NCBI GenBank assembly: GCA_964633725.1 | Contig: CAZWHY010000003.1 | Location: 1-64,000, forward strand | From: Berkiella_A sp964633725 | GTDB lineage: Bacteria > Pseudomonadota > Gammaproteobacteria > Berkiellales > Berkiellaceae | DNA: 64,000 nucleotides | Reading direction: 5' to 3' | Part shown: positions 7,035-16,496 of the stretch, one piece after another | Layout of the letters: every line of letters starts with the position of its first letter | Position numbering within the stretch: the first letter of the stretch is position 1 | Notes under the pieces: model-generated | Databases searched by the model: none | Told to the model about the DNA's origin: nothing | What the model saw: only the letters and a program-made list of their open reading frames with translations | Program-made: the position numbers and the translations under genes

Positions 7035-9890
7035 TTACTGACAAGCTTCACATTCGGGATCATCAATTGCACATATCTTAGGTTGATTGTCCCCATTTGC
7101 TGGTTGTACTGCATTTAAGGTACTTCTGCTGATGGTTGATTTTTCGGTGTCAGAGGCACCCAGTGAACGACAGTAGTAAGTGGTTTTTAAGCCTCTTAAC
7201 CAGGCGAGTTTATAAACCTCATCCATTTTTTTACCGGATGCTTGAGCGATATAGATATTAATAGATTGACTTTGATCTATCCATTTTTGTCTACGAGCGC
7301 CTGCTTCAATCAGCCATTTAGAGTCAATTTCAAAAGCAGTTGCATATTTTTGCTTGATGTCTGCTGGGATGCGATCAATTTTTTGCACACTGCCGTTAAA
7401 GTATTTTAAATCATTGACCAAAACTTCATCCCAAATATTCAATGCTTTCAAATCTTTGACTAAGTAAGGGTTTACCACGGTAAATTCGCCCGATAGATTC
7501 GATTTAACATATAAATTCTGATAAGTCGGTTCAATCGATTGGCAGACACCACAAATATTAGAAATTGTCGCCGTCGGGGCAATCGCCATCACATTAGAGT
7601 TACGCATACCAACGGATTGAACTCTTTTTCTGAGCGTATCCCAATCCAGAGTTTGGCTAGTATCTACTTCTAAGTATTTGCCACGATATTCTTGGAGGCC
7701 TTGAATAGAGTCGAGAGGTAAAATACCTTTGCTCCAAAGTGAGCCTTTAAATGTTTCGTAAGCACCACGTTCTTCAGCCAAATCCGTAGAGGCTTTGATG
7801 GCATAATAACTGATCAATTCCATTGTTTTATCAGCGAAATCAATTGCTTCTTGAGAGGCGTAAGCAATATTCATCTTGTATAACGCATCTTGGAAGCCCA
7901 TGATACCCATGCCAATCGGTCTGTGGCGTAAATTAGAGCGTCTGGCTTGCTCTACAGAATAGTAATTAATTTCAATTACGTTATCTAACATTCTGATAGC
8001 GGTATTAATCGTTTTTTCTAATTTTTTCTCATCTATGCCGTTAGCGCTAATATGCTGAGCTAAATTGACACTACCTAGATTGCAAACTGCAATTTCATCA
8101 ACAGAGGTATTCAATGTAATCTCGGTGCAAAGATTTGAACTATGAATGACGCCTACATGTTGTTGCGGTGAGCGTATATTGCAAGGATCTTTAAACGTAA
8201 TCCAAGGATGACCGGTTTCAAAAATGAGCCCTAATATTTTACGCCACAAATTAATAGCCGGGAGTGTTTTAAAGTTTTTGATCTCGCCTGTTTTGGTTTG
8301 GGCTTCATAAGCAGTATAAGCTTCTTCAAACGCCACACCATACAGCTCATGTAAATCTGGTACATCATCTGGTGAGAATAGTGTCCACTCTTGTTTTTCT
8401 ATCATGCGCTTCATGAACAAATCTGGCACCCAATTCGCGGTGTTCATATCGTGCGTTCTGCGTCTTTCGTCACCTGTATTTTTTCTCAAATCAATAAATT
8501 CTTCGATATCCAAGTGCCAAGTTTCTAGATAGGCACAAACAGCGCCCTTGCGTTTTCCACCTTGGTTTACAGCGACGGCTGTGTCATTGGCGACTTTTAA
8601 GAAGGGCACTACACCTTGTGATTTGCCGTTAGTGCCTTTAATATGGGCACCCATCGCACGAACAGAAGTCCAATCGTTGCCCAGACCACCCGCGAATTTA
8701 GATAATAAAGCATTGTCTTTAATCGCATTATAAATTTCAGCCAAATCATCTGGAATATGCGTTAAATAGCAACTAGATAATTGAGGTCTAGTGGTGGCTG
8801 AATTAAATAACGTTGGGGTAGAACTCATATAATCAAAAGAAGAGATAAGATTATAAAACTCTATTGCGCGGTCGTTTTTATTTTTTTCATTGATCGCAAG
8901 CCCCATGGCAACACGCATAAAGAAGATTTGTGGTAGTTCAAAGCGCTTACCATCGTTATGTAAGAAATAGCGGTCATATAAAGTTTGTAAGCTAAGATAA
9001 GTAAATTTCATATCTTGCTCTAGATTTAAAGCTTTGCTCAGTTTATCCAGGTCAAATGTTTTGAGTTCTTCGCTGAGTAAGCCATGTTCAATACCCACAT
9101 CAATGAATTTTTTCAGTACCTGTGGATATAAAGCCGTTTTTTCTGCTTTGGTTTCAGCATTGGGAAGGGCAAGAAATTTTAGCGCTTCATGGTGTAACTC
9201 GCTGAGCAATAAACGTGCAGCCACAAAACTATAATTAGGTTCTAATTCGATTTTTGTACGAGCACTCATAATAAGTGCTTTGTGCAAGTCATCCATTTTG
9301 ATGCCATCAAAGAGATTACGCTTGGTTTCAACAATAATCGCTTGAACATCGACTCCGATAAGATTTTCACAGCTCTGTGCAACGACTTTCTGTAAGTGTT
9401 CGTCGTCTAATAGACGTTTGCGGCCGTCACTTAGCGTGATATATATTAAATCGGTTTGGTCTTTTTGTGCTTTTCTTTTTGCGTCTCTGGCTTCTCTGCG
9501 TTTTTCTCTGTAAAGAATGTATTCTCTAGCGACTTTATGTAGGCCATTGCGCATTAGAGCGAGTTCAACTTGGTCTTGTACTTCTTCTACACGAACAAAT
9601 CCATCTGTATTGAGGTAGCGAGATGTGACTGTGGAAACAATTTGTTGGGTGAGCTGTTCTACGACTTCATGTACGCGTGTAGACGCTGCCGCATTACCGC
9701 CTTCGGTTTTTAAATAGGCTTTGGTCAGTGCAATCGTGATTTTATCTGCGTTAAAAGGCACTAAGGTACGATTATCCCGGCGCATGACATATAGCTGGCC
9801 TGGTTTTAATGTTTTAGGATCGACTGTAGCCGTTGCAACCACTGCGTCGTTGTTTTGCTGCTGATTAGTATCTGTTGTCAGTTCAGCCAT
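7035..9890 (-). CDS. nrdA: Class Ia ribonucleoside-diphosphate reductase, alpha subunit
   Basis: The 951-residue catalytic subunit reduces ribonucleoside diphosphates. An N-terminal ATP-cone (about residues 30-125, starting near VMRRDNRTLVPFNADKI) provides dATP inhibition, and a second cone-like segment follows at about 160-240 (LHKALIMSARTKIE). The active-site elements are the Cys in LSSCYLTHIPDD, the Asn-Cys-Glu triad in NLCTEITL, the Cys in AVCNLGSVNL, the radical-transfer Tyr pair in KTTYYCRSLG, and the C-terminal redox pair CEAC in DDPECEACQ. The ATG at 9890 is preceded by GAGGAG at 9 bp; a longer frame would start from TTG at 9929 without support. About 950 residues is usual for this NrdA type; E. 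coli NrdA (761) is shorter. Confidence 0.96.
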   Translation of the reverse strand: MAELTTDTNQQQNNDAVVATATVDPKTLKPGQLYVMRRDNRTLVPFNADKITIALTKAYLKTEGGNAAASTRVHEVVEQLTQQIVSTVTSRYLNTDGFVRVEEVQDQVELALMRNGLHKVAREYILYREKRREARDAKRKAQKDQTDLIYITLSDGRKRLLDDEHLQKVVAQSCENLIGVDVQAIIVETKRNLFDGIKMDDLHKALIMSARTKIELEPNYSFVAARLLLSELHHEALKFLALPNAETKAEKTALYPQVLKKFIDVGIEHGLLSEELKTFDLDKLSKALNLEQDMKFTYLSLQTLYDRYFLHNDGKRFELPQIFFMRVAMGLAINEKNKNDRAIEFYNLISSFDYMSSTPTLFNSATTRPQLSSCYLTHIPDDLAEIYNAIKDNALLSKFAGGLGNDWTSVRAMGAHIKGTNGKSQGVVPFLKVANDTAVAVNQGGKRKGAVCAYLETWHLDIEEFIDLRKNTGDERRRTHDMNTANWVPDLFMKRMIEKQEWTLFSPDDVPDLHELYGVAFEEAYTAYEAQTKTGEIKNFKTLPAINLWRKILGLIFETGHPWITFKDPCNIRSPQQHVGVIHSSNLCTEITLNTSVDEIAVCNLGSVNLAQHISANGIDEKKLEKTINTAIRMLDNVIEINYYSVEQARRSNLRHRPIGMGIMGFQDALYKMNIAYASQEAIDFADKTMELISYYAIKASTDLAEERGAYETFKGSLWSKGILPLDSIQGLQEYRGKYLEVDTSQTLDWDTLRKRVQSVGMRNSNVMAIAPTATISNICGVCQSIEPTYQNLYVKSNLSGEFTVVNPYLVKDLKALNIWDEVLVNDLKYFNGSVQKIDRIPADIKQKYATAFEIDSKWLIEAGARRQKWIDQSQSINIYIAQASGKKMDEVYKLAWLRGLKTTYYCRSLGASDTEKSTISRSTLNAVQPANGDNQPKICAIDDPECEACQ

Positions 9891-10214
9891 GCGTATTTGC
9901 TCCTCAAATTTAGCAAAAAGTGTGTTCAAAAAATACAGTTAACTTGATGGTTTGTTTTTTTAGGCACAAAGTAGTACCAAAACCGAAAAAATAGTTGTTC
10001 GGTTAGTAAACTAAAGCGTGAAAATCAATTTGGGGGAATACCTTTTGAACCCCAACATATAGATATGACTCAGCACCTACATACAAGATAGTGCGTTTTA
10101 AGTGAGGATGCAAGTGGAGAACCTGGGTATAACTTGTGGAAAAGCTGGTAATTGAAAAATTCCTCCTCTCAAGGGGGGCGAGAGGAGGGAAGAGCTGTAG
10201 ATACCTACATGGAG
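9891..10214. promoter_or_regulatory. nrdA upstream region: candidate promoter and two DnaA-like boxes
   Basis: This 324-bp gap carries the tetR terminator and the likely nrdA control region. On the minus strand TTGCAT (10108-10113) and TATCTT (10085-10090) are separated by 17 bp, a reasonable sigma-70 promoter about 190 bp from the nrdA start. Just upstream lie TTATACCCA (10124-10132) and TTTTCCACA (10135-10143), each one base from the DnaA box TTATNCACA. E. coli nrdAB is likewise controlled by two DnaA boxes upstream of its promoter. Part of the -10 region (10079-10094) partly matches an NrdR box (about 10 of 16), too weak to call. Confidence 0.4.
10154..10188 (-). terminator. Terminator of the TetR-family gene
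   Basis: A 9-bp GC-rich perfect stem, cctcctctc (10162-10170) with gagaggagg (10180-10188) and a 9-base loop, is followed on the minus strand by ATTTTTC. It lies 27 bp past the regulator's stop codon and just before the candidate nrdA promoter. Confidence 0.7.
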
Positions 10215-10778
10215 TTAGATAGCTTCAACCCATTGTGATAAGAATTTACCTTGCCTATTCATAAAATTAGGATCTTTAAATGCCAAAGTAATTAAGCTAA
10301 TACCTTGTAAGCTTGAAACAAAGTTTAAGGCAAACTTAGAAGATTCTTCTTCTGTTTTACCAAGGGCTGTGAATTGTCTTTGAGCCCATTGAAGTAATTC
10401 ATTCATTAAACCTGCAGCGGCTTCTGCTATCACGCCACCATGTTTACCTAGTTCTTGACACAAGCTACCTAAAGAGTCACCAAAACGAGCGGCTTCATCT
10501 GCTTGGCTTTCTGAGTGTGAAATAAAGGCTTGTAAACGTCCTTTTACATCATCACGAGTATTGAGTTCTGTAAATAAGCTATTTAATTTTCTTTTGCGAC
10601 GCTCAATAACAGCCAAAGTGATAGAATCTTTTGACTTAAAGTAATAGTAAACATTACCAAGAGGGACTTCCGCTAGAGTCGCAATGTTGGCAAGTGTTGT
10701 TGTACTTACACCTTGTTGATGAAATAGCTGATCTGCTGCATCAATTAATCTTTCTCTTTTATCGTTACGCTTTACCAT
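10215..10778 (-). CDS. TetR/AcrR-family transcriptional regulator
   Basis: The 187-residue protein begins with a TetR helix-turn-helix domain (about residues 6-55): RLIDAADQLFHQQGVSTTTL, then LANIATLAEVPLGNVYYYFKSKD, given here in two pieces, with the hallmark GNVYYYFKSK recognition end. The C-terminal two thirds is helical and would bind an unidentified ligand. The ATG at 10778 has GGTAGG upstream; a TTG five codons earlier is less likely. It is divergent from metE across a 529-bp gap and could regulate itself or that neighbour, but TetR targets cannot be inferred from position alone. A sigma-70 promoter for it is visible at 10862-10889. Confidence 0.9.
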   Translation of the reverse strand: MVKRNDKRERLIDAADQLFHQQGVSTTTLANIATLAEVPLGNVYYYFKSKDSITLAVIERRKRKLNSLFTELNTRDDVKGRLQAFISHSESQADEAARFGDSLGSLCQELGKHGGVIAEAAAGLMNELLQWAQRQFTALGKTEEESSKFALNFVSSLQGISLITLAFKDPNFMNRQGKFLSQWVEAI

Positions 10779-10861
10779 GTTAATACCTACCAATTATCTT
10801 AAAAATAAACTTTACTCTTGACTCAGCTGCTGGAATCATCGTTAGCCTTCTGAATTTGGTA

Positions 10862-10889
10862 ATTATACCGGCTTAGTCAACAAGTTCAA
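10862..10889 (-). promoter_or_regulatory. Sigma-70 promoter of the TetR-family gene
   Basis: On the minus strand TTGAAC (10884-10889) and a perfect TATAAT (10862-10867) are 16 bp apart, placing the transcript start about 75 bp upstream of the ATG. The -10 lies in ggtaattatacc (10858-10869), an imperfect palindrome that could serve as an operator for autoregulation; this last point is inference. Confidence 0.6.
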
Positions 10890-11307
10890 TAGTTAACTGA
10901 AAAAAATGTTAAAAAAAGTCAATATAATTTAGATGAAGGACTGAAAATCCAGATGGATGGTATCTCTCATTTGGCTTTTATTTATAGAATATGGGTGTAA
11001 ATTTTGTGTAACATCATGAAATATATGGAAAAACACAAACTTTGTTATAATTATTATAGAATTATTATTAGGATATCCATGTTAATTCCATATTAATTAT
11101 TATATCCATTTTTATTGGGTTTTGAATTCGACCATATATATAGTAAAAAAATATCAATCTAAAACTGAAAGATTGTTGAGAGTACACATAACTTGATTCA
11201 AAATAGGGAGTTCATAAAATATCATATTGGGTGGTGAAATAACTTGTATAGGCTGCCAACGTTTAATTCACAGACATAGAAAGTTAATTTAAGATGGAGA
11301 ATATGGA
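10890..11307. other. Long AT-rich gap upstream of metE, no gene seen
   Basis: About 420 bp between the tetR promoter and metE contain no convincing open frame on either strand. The sequence is very AT-rich, with runs of TTATTATAGAATTATTATTA around 11045-11070 and TTAATTCCATATTAATTATT near 11082-11101. I looked for a SAM riboswitch, a MetJ box and a MetR site (TGAAN5TTCA) and saw none that was convincing. metE presumably has its promoter here. Confidence 0.5.
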
Positions 11308-13629
11308 ATGACTTATGCCCACGCACTAGGATTGCCTCGGATTGGCAAAAATCGAGAACTCAAGAAAGCTGTAGAGGCTTATTGGGCACAAAAAATGGAT
11401 AGCACCGCTTTATTAGAAGTCGGCAAAAAAATCCGTGAAGAAAATTGGGCAAGCCAAAAACAAGCCGGTATTGATTTTGTCACAGTGGGAGATTTCTCAT
11501 ACTACGATCAAGTTTTGGATATGGCGGTGACACTCGGCGTTGTGCCAGAGCGCTTTGGTTCCATTCATACAGAAGAGGGTGTTGAGTTAGATACTTATTT
11601 TCGCATGGCGCGTGGGCGGGCACCCACCGGCCAAGATGTACCGGCATTAGAGATGACCAAATGGTTTGATACCAATTATCATTATATCGTTCCTGAGTTA
11701 AGCGCTACCCAAGTGTTTACATTATCTTCAAATAAGATATTTGAGGAAATCAAAGAAGCACAGGCCTTAAATTATAAAGTGAAGCCTGTTATCGTGGGGC
11801 CATTGACATTTCTTTGGCAATCTAAAACACGCGATGCAAACGTGAACAAATTAAGCTTATTAGATAGCCTGGTTGCTGTGTATGGTCAAATGCTCAATAA
11901 ATTTTCTGAACTAAATATTGAATGGGTACAAATCGATGAACCTATTTTAACATTGGATTTGCCACAAGAGTGGAAAAATGCTTTTGAAGCCACTTATACA
12001 CGCCTAAAGAGTAAAGACACTAAAATCCTATTGGCCACATACTTTGATAAGCTAGGGGATAATACCCAAATGGCTTGCCAATTACCCGTAGATGGCCTTC
12101 ATGTAGATTTAGTACGTGCGCCTGATCAACTTATGACAGTTTTAGATCACTTGCCCAATTATAAAATATTGTCGGCAGGCGTGGTGAATGGTCGTAACAT
12201 ATGGCGTAACCACTTGAGTAAAACATTTGAGATATTACAAACGATTAAAGACAGAATTGGCGATAGATTATGGGTTGCGAGTTCATGCTCTTTGTTGCAT
12301 TCTCCTGTTGATTTAAATTCAGAAGTTAAATTGGCTGCGGATGTAAAATCTTGGATGGCTTTTTCGGTGCAGAAACTAGAAGAGATTGCAATATTGGCAG
12401 AGGCGTTAAGAAGTGGGCCTAATAGTGTGCAAGCGCGTTTTGAAGAAAGTGATAATGCACAAATGGCCAGAAGTCAATCAAAGAAAATTCATCAAAATGA
12501 TGTAAAAGAACGGTTAGCGAATGTGACTTCAGATATGTTTGTACGCAAAAGTGCATTTGCCACACGGGTAAAAGAGCAACATGCTGCGTTGAAATTGCCG
12601 ACCTTCCCAACTACGACGATTGGTTCTTTTCCGCAAACGACTCAAATTAGAACGATTCGTAAGGATTATCGTGAAGGACGTTTGACTGCAGAAGAATATA
12701 AAACCGCTATTCGGGCAGAAGTGAAAAATGCTGTACAGTGGCAAGAAGAAGTAGGACTGGATGTGTTGGTGCATGGTGAAGCAGAACGCAACGATATGGT
12801 CGAGTACTTTGGTGAGTTGTTGGATGGTTATGCATTCACTCAATTTGGTTGGGTACAAAGTTATGGTTCACGTTGTGTGAAACCCCCGGTAATATATGGG
12901 GATGTAAAACGTAAGCAAGCGATGACCGTTGAGTGGAGCCAATACGCACAATCTTTAACGAAAAAGCCAATGAAAGGCATGCTAACAGGACCTGTGACCA
13001 TGTTATGTTGGTCTTTTGTGAGGGATGATCAACCTAGAAAAGATACCGCGATGCAAATTGCTTTGGCTTTAAGAGACGAATTACAAGATTTGGAAGCCAA
13101 TGGTATCCAAGTGATTCAATTAGATGAGCCTGCGTTTAGAGAAGGCTTGCCATTGAAACAAAATGAATGGCCAGAGTATTTAGAATGGGCTGTGAATGCG
13201 TTTAAGTTGTCGACTTGTGGTGTCAAAGACAGCACTCAGATTCATACGCATATGTGCTACTCTGAATTCAATGATGTCATTGAGTCAATTGCCGCAATGG
13301 ACGCAGATGTGATTACTATGGAGACTTCTAGATCTCAGATGGAGTTATTAGAAGCGTTCAAAGCATTTGAATATCCGAATGAAATTGGTCCTGGTGTATA
13401 TGATATTCATTCTCCCCGTGTGCCGTCAGAGGACGAAATGGTTGCCTTGCTTGAAAAGGCCGCTAAAGTAATTCCGGCTGAACGTTTATGGGTCAATCCT
13501 GATTGTGGTTTAAAAACCAGAGGATGGGAAGAAACTGAGGCCGCACTCGTTAATATGGTGAAAGCCGCTAAAACGATGCGTCAAAAAACAAATGTTAAGC
13601 AAACTGAAAAAGAAGCGACGCAAGCGTAA
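11308..13629 (+). CDS. metE: Cobalamin-independent methionine synthase
   Basis: The 773-residue enzyme transfers a methyl group from methyltetrahydropteroyltri-glutamate to homocysteine without B12. The N-terminal half carries the family start LGLPRIGKNRELKKAVEAYW, and the catalytic half starts near LPTFPTTTIGSFPQT (about 430). The zinc ligands are visible: His and Cys in IHTHMCYSEF, Glu in VITMETSRS, and Cys in WVNPDCGLKTR. Length is that of the full two-domain enzyme (about 755). The ATG has GGAG about 12 bp upstream. It is followed after 32 bp by a methyltransferase-like gene on the same strand. A B12-independent enzyme makes methionine synthesis independent of cobalamin supply. Confidence 0.97.
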   Translation: MTYAHALGLPRIGKNRELKKAVEAYWAQKMDSTALLEVGKKIREENWASQKQAGIDFVTVGDFSYYDQVLDMAVTLGVVPERFGSIHTEEGVELDTYFRMARGRAPTGQDVPALEMTKWFDTNYHYIVPELSATQVFTLSSNKIFEEIKEAQALNYKVKPVIVGPLTFLWQSKTRDANVNKLSLLDSLVAVYGQMLNKFSELNIEWVQIDEPILTLDLPQEWKNAFEATYTRLKSKDTKILLATYFDKLGDNTQMACQLPVDGLHVDLVRAPDQLMTVLDHLPNYKILSAGVVNGRNIWRNHLSKTFEILQTIKDRIGDRLWVASSCSLLHSPVDLNSEVKLAADVKSWMAFSVQKLEEIAILAEALRSGPNSVQARFEESDNAQMARSQSKKIHQNDVKERLANVTSDMFVRKSAFATRVKEQHAALKLPTFPTTTIGSFPQTTQIRTIRKDYREGRLTAEEYKTAIRAEVKNAVQWQEEVGLDVLVHGEAERNDMVEYFGELLDGYAFTQFGWVQSYGSRCVKPPVIYGDVKRKQAMTVEWSQYAQSLTKKPMKGMLTGPVTMLCWSFVRDDQPRKDTAMQIALALRDELQDLEANGIQVIQLDEPAFREGLPLKQNEWPEYLEWAVNAFKLSTCGVKDSTQIHTHMCYSEFNDVIESIAAMDADVITMETSRSQMELLEAFKAFEYPNEIGPGVYDIHSPRVPSEDEMVALLEKAAKVIPAERLWVNPDCGLKTRGWEETEAALVNMVKAAKTMRQKTNVKQTEKEATQA

Positions 13630-13661
13630 ACAAACGCATAATTTTTAGGAGAGATATCGAA

Positions 13662-14375
13662 ATGGATAAAGGGATTAATGGCGTAACGGCTTTAGGATTT
13701 GGATTACAAGACTATATTCAAATGTTTAGTTTAACCGATGTTGAGTTGGAGATGAATATTTTGGATTGCCGTGCAGGTGCATCTTGTTTTGCGGCACAAA
13801 TGCATGAGAAATCCAAATCCGTTATTGCCTGCGATCCACTTTACCAAGCAGAGTTTGATACGATTAAGCAATTAGTGGTTGATGCTAAAGCGTCTATACA
13901 AGATTCTTTGGCATCAAATGCTCAAGTTTTTTCTATTTTACCTGATAAAGCAAAAGATTTTATTTTACAGGCAGAAACAGGAATAGAAATATTCCTCAAC
14001 GATTTTCAAACAGGTCAAAAAATTGGGCGTTATATGAGTGATAGTTTGCCCAACCTGTCTTTTGATGACGAACAGTTTCAATTGGCATTAGTTTGTCATT
14101 ATTTATTTACGTTTAGTGAACAAATAACAGCAGAAGAGCATCTAAATGCGATTAAAGAACTCGTTCGCGTATCCAATGAGGTAAGGATTTTTCCGTTGGT
14201 CACTTATGCGGGTAAGTTATCGCCTTACGTTGGTGAGGTGGTTGCAATGTTGCAAAGTCTATCTTATGGGGTCGAAATCCGTGGGGTAGATTACACTTTA
14301 CAAAATCAAGGCAATGCGATGTTAAGAGTATGGTCTGAAGCTTGTTCTGTAGAGGCTCATGAGGCGAATCGATAA
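13662..14375 (+). CDS. SAM-dependent methyltransferase-like protein
   Basis: The 237-residue protein contains NILDCRAGASCFAAQMHEK (about residues 32-50), which resembles methyltransferase motif I with its central glycine, followed by an acidic loop VIACDPLYQ as motif II. A later block, FQLALVCHYLFTFSEQ, matches the motif IV position. The motif I glycines are reduced compared with DxGxGxG, so activity is uncertain. AGGAGA precedes the ATG. It follows metE by 32 bp and its end overlaps the S9 peptidase gene by 17 bp, so the three are probably one operon; whether it shares a role with metE through SAM is inference. Confidence 0.65.
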   Translation: MDKGINGVTALGFGLQDYIQMFSLTDVELEMNILDCRAGASCFAAQMHEKSKSVIACDPLYQAEFDTIKQLVVDAKASIQDSLASNAQVFSILPDKAKDFILQAETGIEIFLNDFQTGQKIGRYMSDSLPNLSFDDEQFQLALVCHYLFTFSEQITAEEHLNAIKELVRVSNEVRIFPLVTYAGKLSPYVGEVVAMLQSLSYGVEIRGVDYTLQNQGNAMLRVWSEACSVEAHEANR

Positions 14376-16302
14376 TATTAAATATAAATTCACAAAGCGA
14401 CTCAATCAAGCACTATTCAAAAACCCTGAGTATAGCTGCGTCCAAATTAGCCCTGCAGCGAGTTATTTTAGTTATTTGCAATATAAAAATAAGAATACGT
14501 ATTTAATCTTACAAAATCGTAATGTTAAAACCAAACATAGCGCTATTATAACAACGGCTAGCAGAATCTCTGAATATTGGTGGTCTGGGTGTGAGCAACA
14601 TATTATTTATTTGGAAGACAGACCTGAGCAAGGCTCTGTATTAGTTTGTTTGAATATTAAATCCCAAAAAATAATTGATATTATCGCAAAAAAAATGATT
14701 AAGTCTGTTGTGCGCTCATCAACAGATGCCCGTTCAATTTATATTGAAATGAAGGATTATTCAGAATCTTATTTTCATTTATATGAATATGATATTCTCT
14801 CTAAGCAATTAAAAATAAAATATCATAATACGCAATATGCAGAGCTGGTGTACAATCAAAGTGGAGAGGTGTTATATGCTATTTGTTTTGTAGGGCATCA
14901 TGCCAAGTTAGTGCGAGTGAATGACAAATTACAAAAACACTTATTTGACTTTACCCAGCACGATATATTAAGCATGCATCGTTTTTTGCATCTTAAGCCA
15001 AAATTGATGGGGGATAAATTATATTTATTATCCAGCAAAAATACAGATACATTAGCTTTATACTATTTGAATACCAAATCACATCAAATACAAAAAATAT
15101 TTAGTGACAACAGTGTAGAGCACTTAGATAAAGGCGATATAGAGCAAGTTATATGGGATATTAAGAATAATCAGCCAATGGCTTATTATCGCGCGTATCA
15201 TCGGCGCCAACATTATGGCTTGAATCATAAGATACAAGCGCATATATTAAACATTCAACAATATATTACAAAAAATAAAGATTTCGTAATATGCTCTCAG
15301 GATGATAATAATCAACATTGGGTGATATGCGTATACAGCAATCAAAGTTTTCCTAAATATATACATTATGATTTAAACACTCAAAAATTTGAAACTATCT
15401 GTTTTGAGCCTGAGATTATCAATAATATTAAATTATGTGATACCCAGTGTGTTGATATACCCACTAGAGACAATAAAATTTTTCCGGCGTACTTTACCCC
15501 AACAAAAGAAAAAACAGCACCGCTCGTGATTTTAATCCATGGTGGCCCACACTCTAGAGAGTTTTGGGGTTGGTTGCCTGTGCATCAATGGTTTGCACAT
15601 TTGGGTTTTCATAGTTTAAGTGTCAATTATCGTGGTTCAGTGGGTATGGGGCGTGCTCATTTAGAAATCGCCAATGGTGAGTGGGCTGGCCGCATTTTGG
15701 ATGATATTCATGATGCGAGAGCCTGGGCGATTGAGCAAAAACATACACAACCTGACAAAGTCGCATTGTTTGGCAATAGCTTTGGTGGTTATGCGACTAT
15801 GATGTCTTTATTGAAAACGCCGGATGATTTTGTGTGTGGTATTGACCAAATGGGACCGGGTAATCTTGTTGAGCTGATTCAACAGTTGCCACCGGGTTGG
15901 CAGGTTAATCAGGCTTTGATTAATCAAATTTTGGATTTAGATATTGTTTCAGAATCAGGTAAAAAGCATGCGATGGATATATCGCCTGTCACACACTTAC
16001 ATAAGCTGAATAAACCATTACTCATGGGATATGGCGCTTATGATCCAATTGTTCACCCAAATCAAGCAACTAATATTACAAATATATTAAAACAAAATAA
16101 TATTCCTGTAACCTGTTTGATGTTTGACAAGCAGGGGCATCAGATTTTAGATGATGAAATTCGCTGCGCTTGGCTAGAATGTATAGCATTATTTTTATCT
16201 CGCCAATTATTAGATGACAAAAAATCAAAGTCAATTGCGATATCCTCTCAAATAAGTGTCACTGAGGATGGTTTCGGGTTAGTTACTAACCTGCCACTCT
16301 AA
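14359..16302 (+). CDS. S9-family (prolyl oligopeptidase type) serine peptidase
   Basis: The 647-residue protein has a variable N-terminal half (about 1-370) of the size of a beta-propeller and a C-terminal alpha/beta-hydrolase domain. The catalytic triad is visible: Ser474 in LFGNSFGGYA, Asp562 in YGAYDPIVHP and His594 in KQGHQILDD. The oxyanion region LVILIHGGPHSREFWGW and the block SVNYRGSVGMGRAHLE are typical of S9C/dipeptidyl-peptidase-like enzymes. There is no signal peptide, so a cytoplasmic oligopeptidase is likely. Its start lies 17 bp inside the preceding methyltransferase-like gene, showing translational coupling. Confidence 0.88.
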   Translation: MRRIDNIKYKFTKRLNQALFKNPEYSCVQISPAASYFSYLQYKNKNTYLILQNRNVKTKHSAIITTASRISEYWWSGCEQHIIYLEDRPEQGSVLVCLNIKSQKIIDIIAKKMIKSVVRSSTDARSIYIEMKDYSESYFHLYEYDILSKQLKIKYHNTQYAELVYNQSGEVLYAICFVGHHAKLVRVNDKLQKHLFDFTQHDILSMHRFLHLKPKLMGDKLYLLSSKNTDTLALYYLNTKSHQIQKIFSDNSVEHLDKGDIEQVIWDIKNNQPMAYYRAYHRRQHYGLNHKIQAHILNIQQYITKNKDFVICSQDDNNQHWVICVYSNQSFPKYIHYDLNTQKFETICFEPEIINNIKLCDTQCVDIPTRDNKIFPAYFTPTKEKTAPLVILIHGGPHSREFWGWLPVHQWFAHLGFHSLSVNYRGSVGMGRAHLEIANGEWAGRILDDIHDARAWAIEQKHTQPDKVALFGNSFGGYATMMSLLKTPDDFVCGIDQMGPGNLVELIQQLPPGWQVNQALINQILDLDIVSESGKKHAMDISPVTHLHKLNKPLLMGYGAYDPIVHPNQATNITNILKQNNIPVTCLMFDKQGHQILDDEIRCAWLECIALFLSRQLLDDKKSKSIAISSQISVTEDGFGLVTNLPL

Positions 16303-16351
16303 GTGTTCTAAATCACCGGTTTATAACTAATCTATAACTAATGTATTAATG

Positions 16352-16370
16352 CTGCTGAAAAATACAGCAG
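16352..16370 (+). terminator. Short hairpin after the S9 peptidase gene
   Basis: A 6-bp stem ctgctg (16352-16357)/cagcag (16365-16370) with an A-rich loop lies 50 bp past the peptidase stop. No T tract follows, so termination is doubtful. Directly upstream is a tandem 10-11 base repeat, tataactaat twice (16322-16342). Confidence 0.25.
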
Positions 16371-16496
16371 ATATACCTGGTTGAATATTAAAGGTTTTTT
16401 TCGTCTATCATAATCAGAGAAAACAGCCATATTGACACGCCTTCTTATCTTGGTTATTTTTAAGCAACGTTTTGCAACACTAAGGAAGGTATTTGC

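Noticed and set aside
10079..10094. NrdR box upstream of nrdA
   Set aside because: Only about 10 of 16 positions match, and the second candidate is at an unusual distance; kept only as a note.
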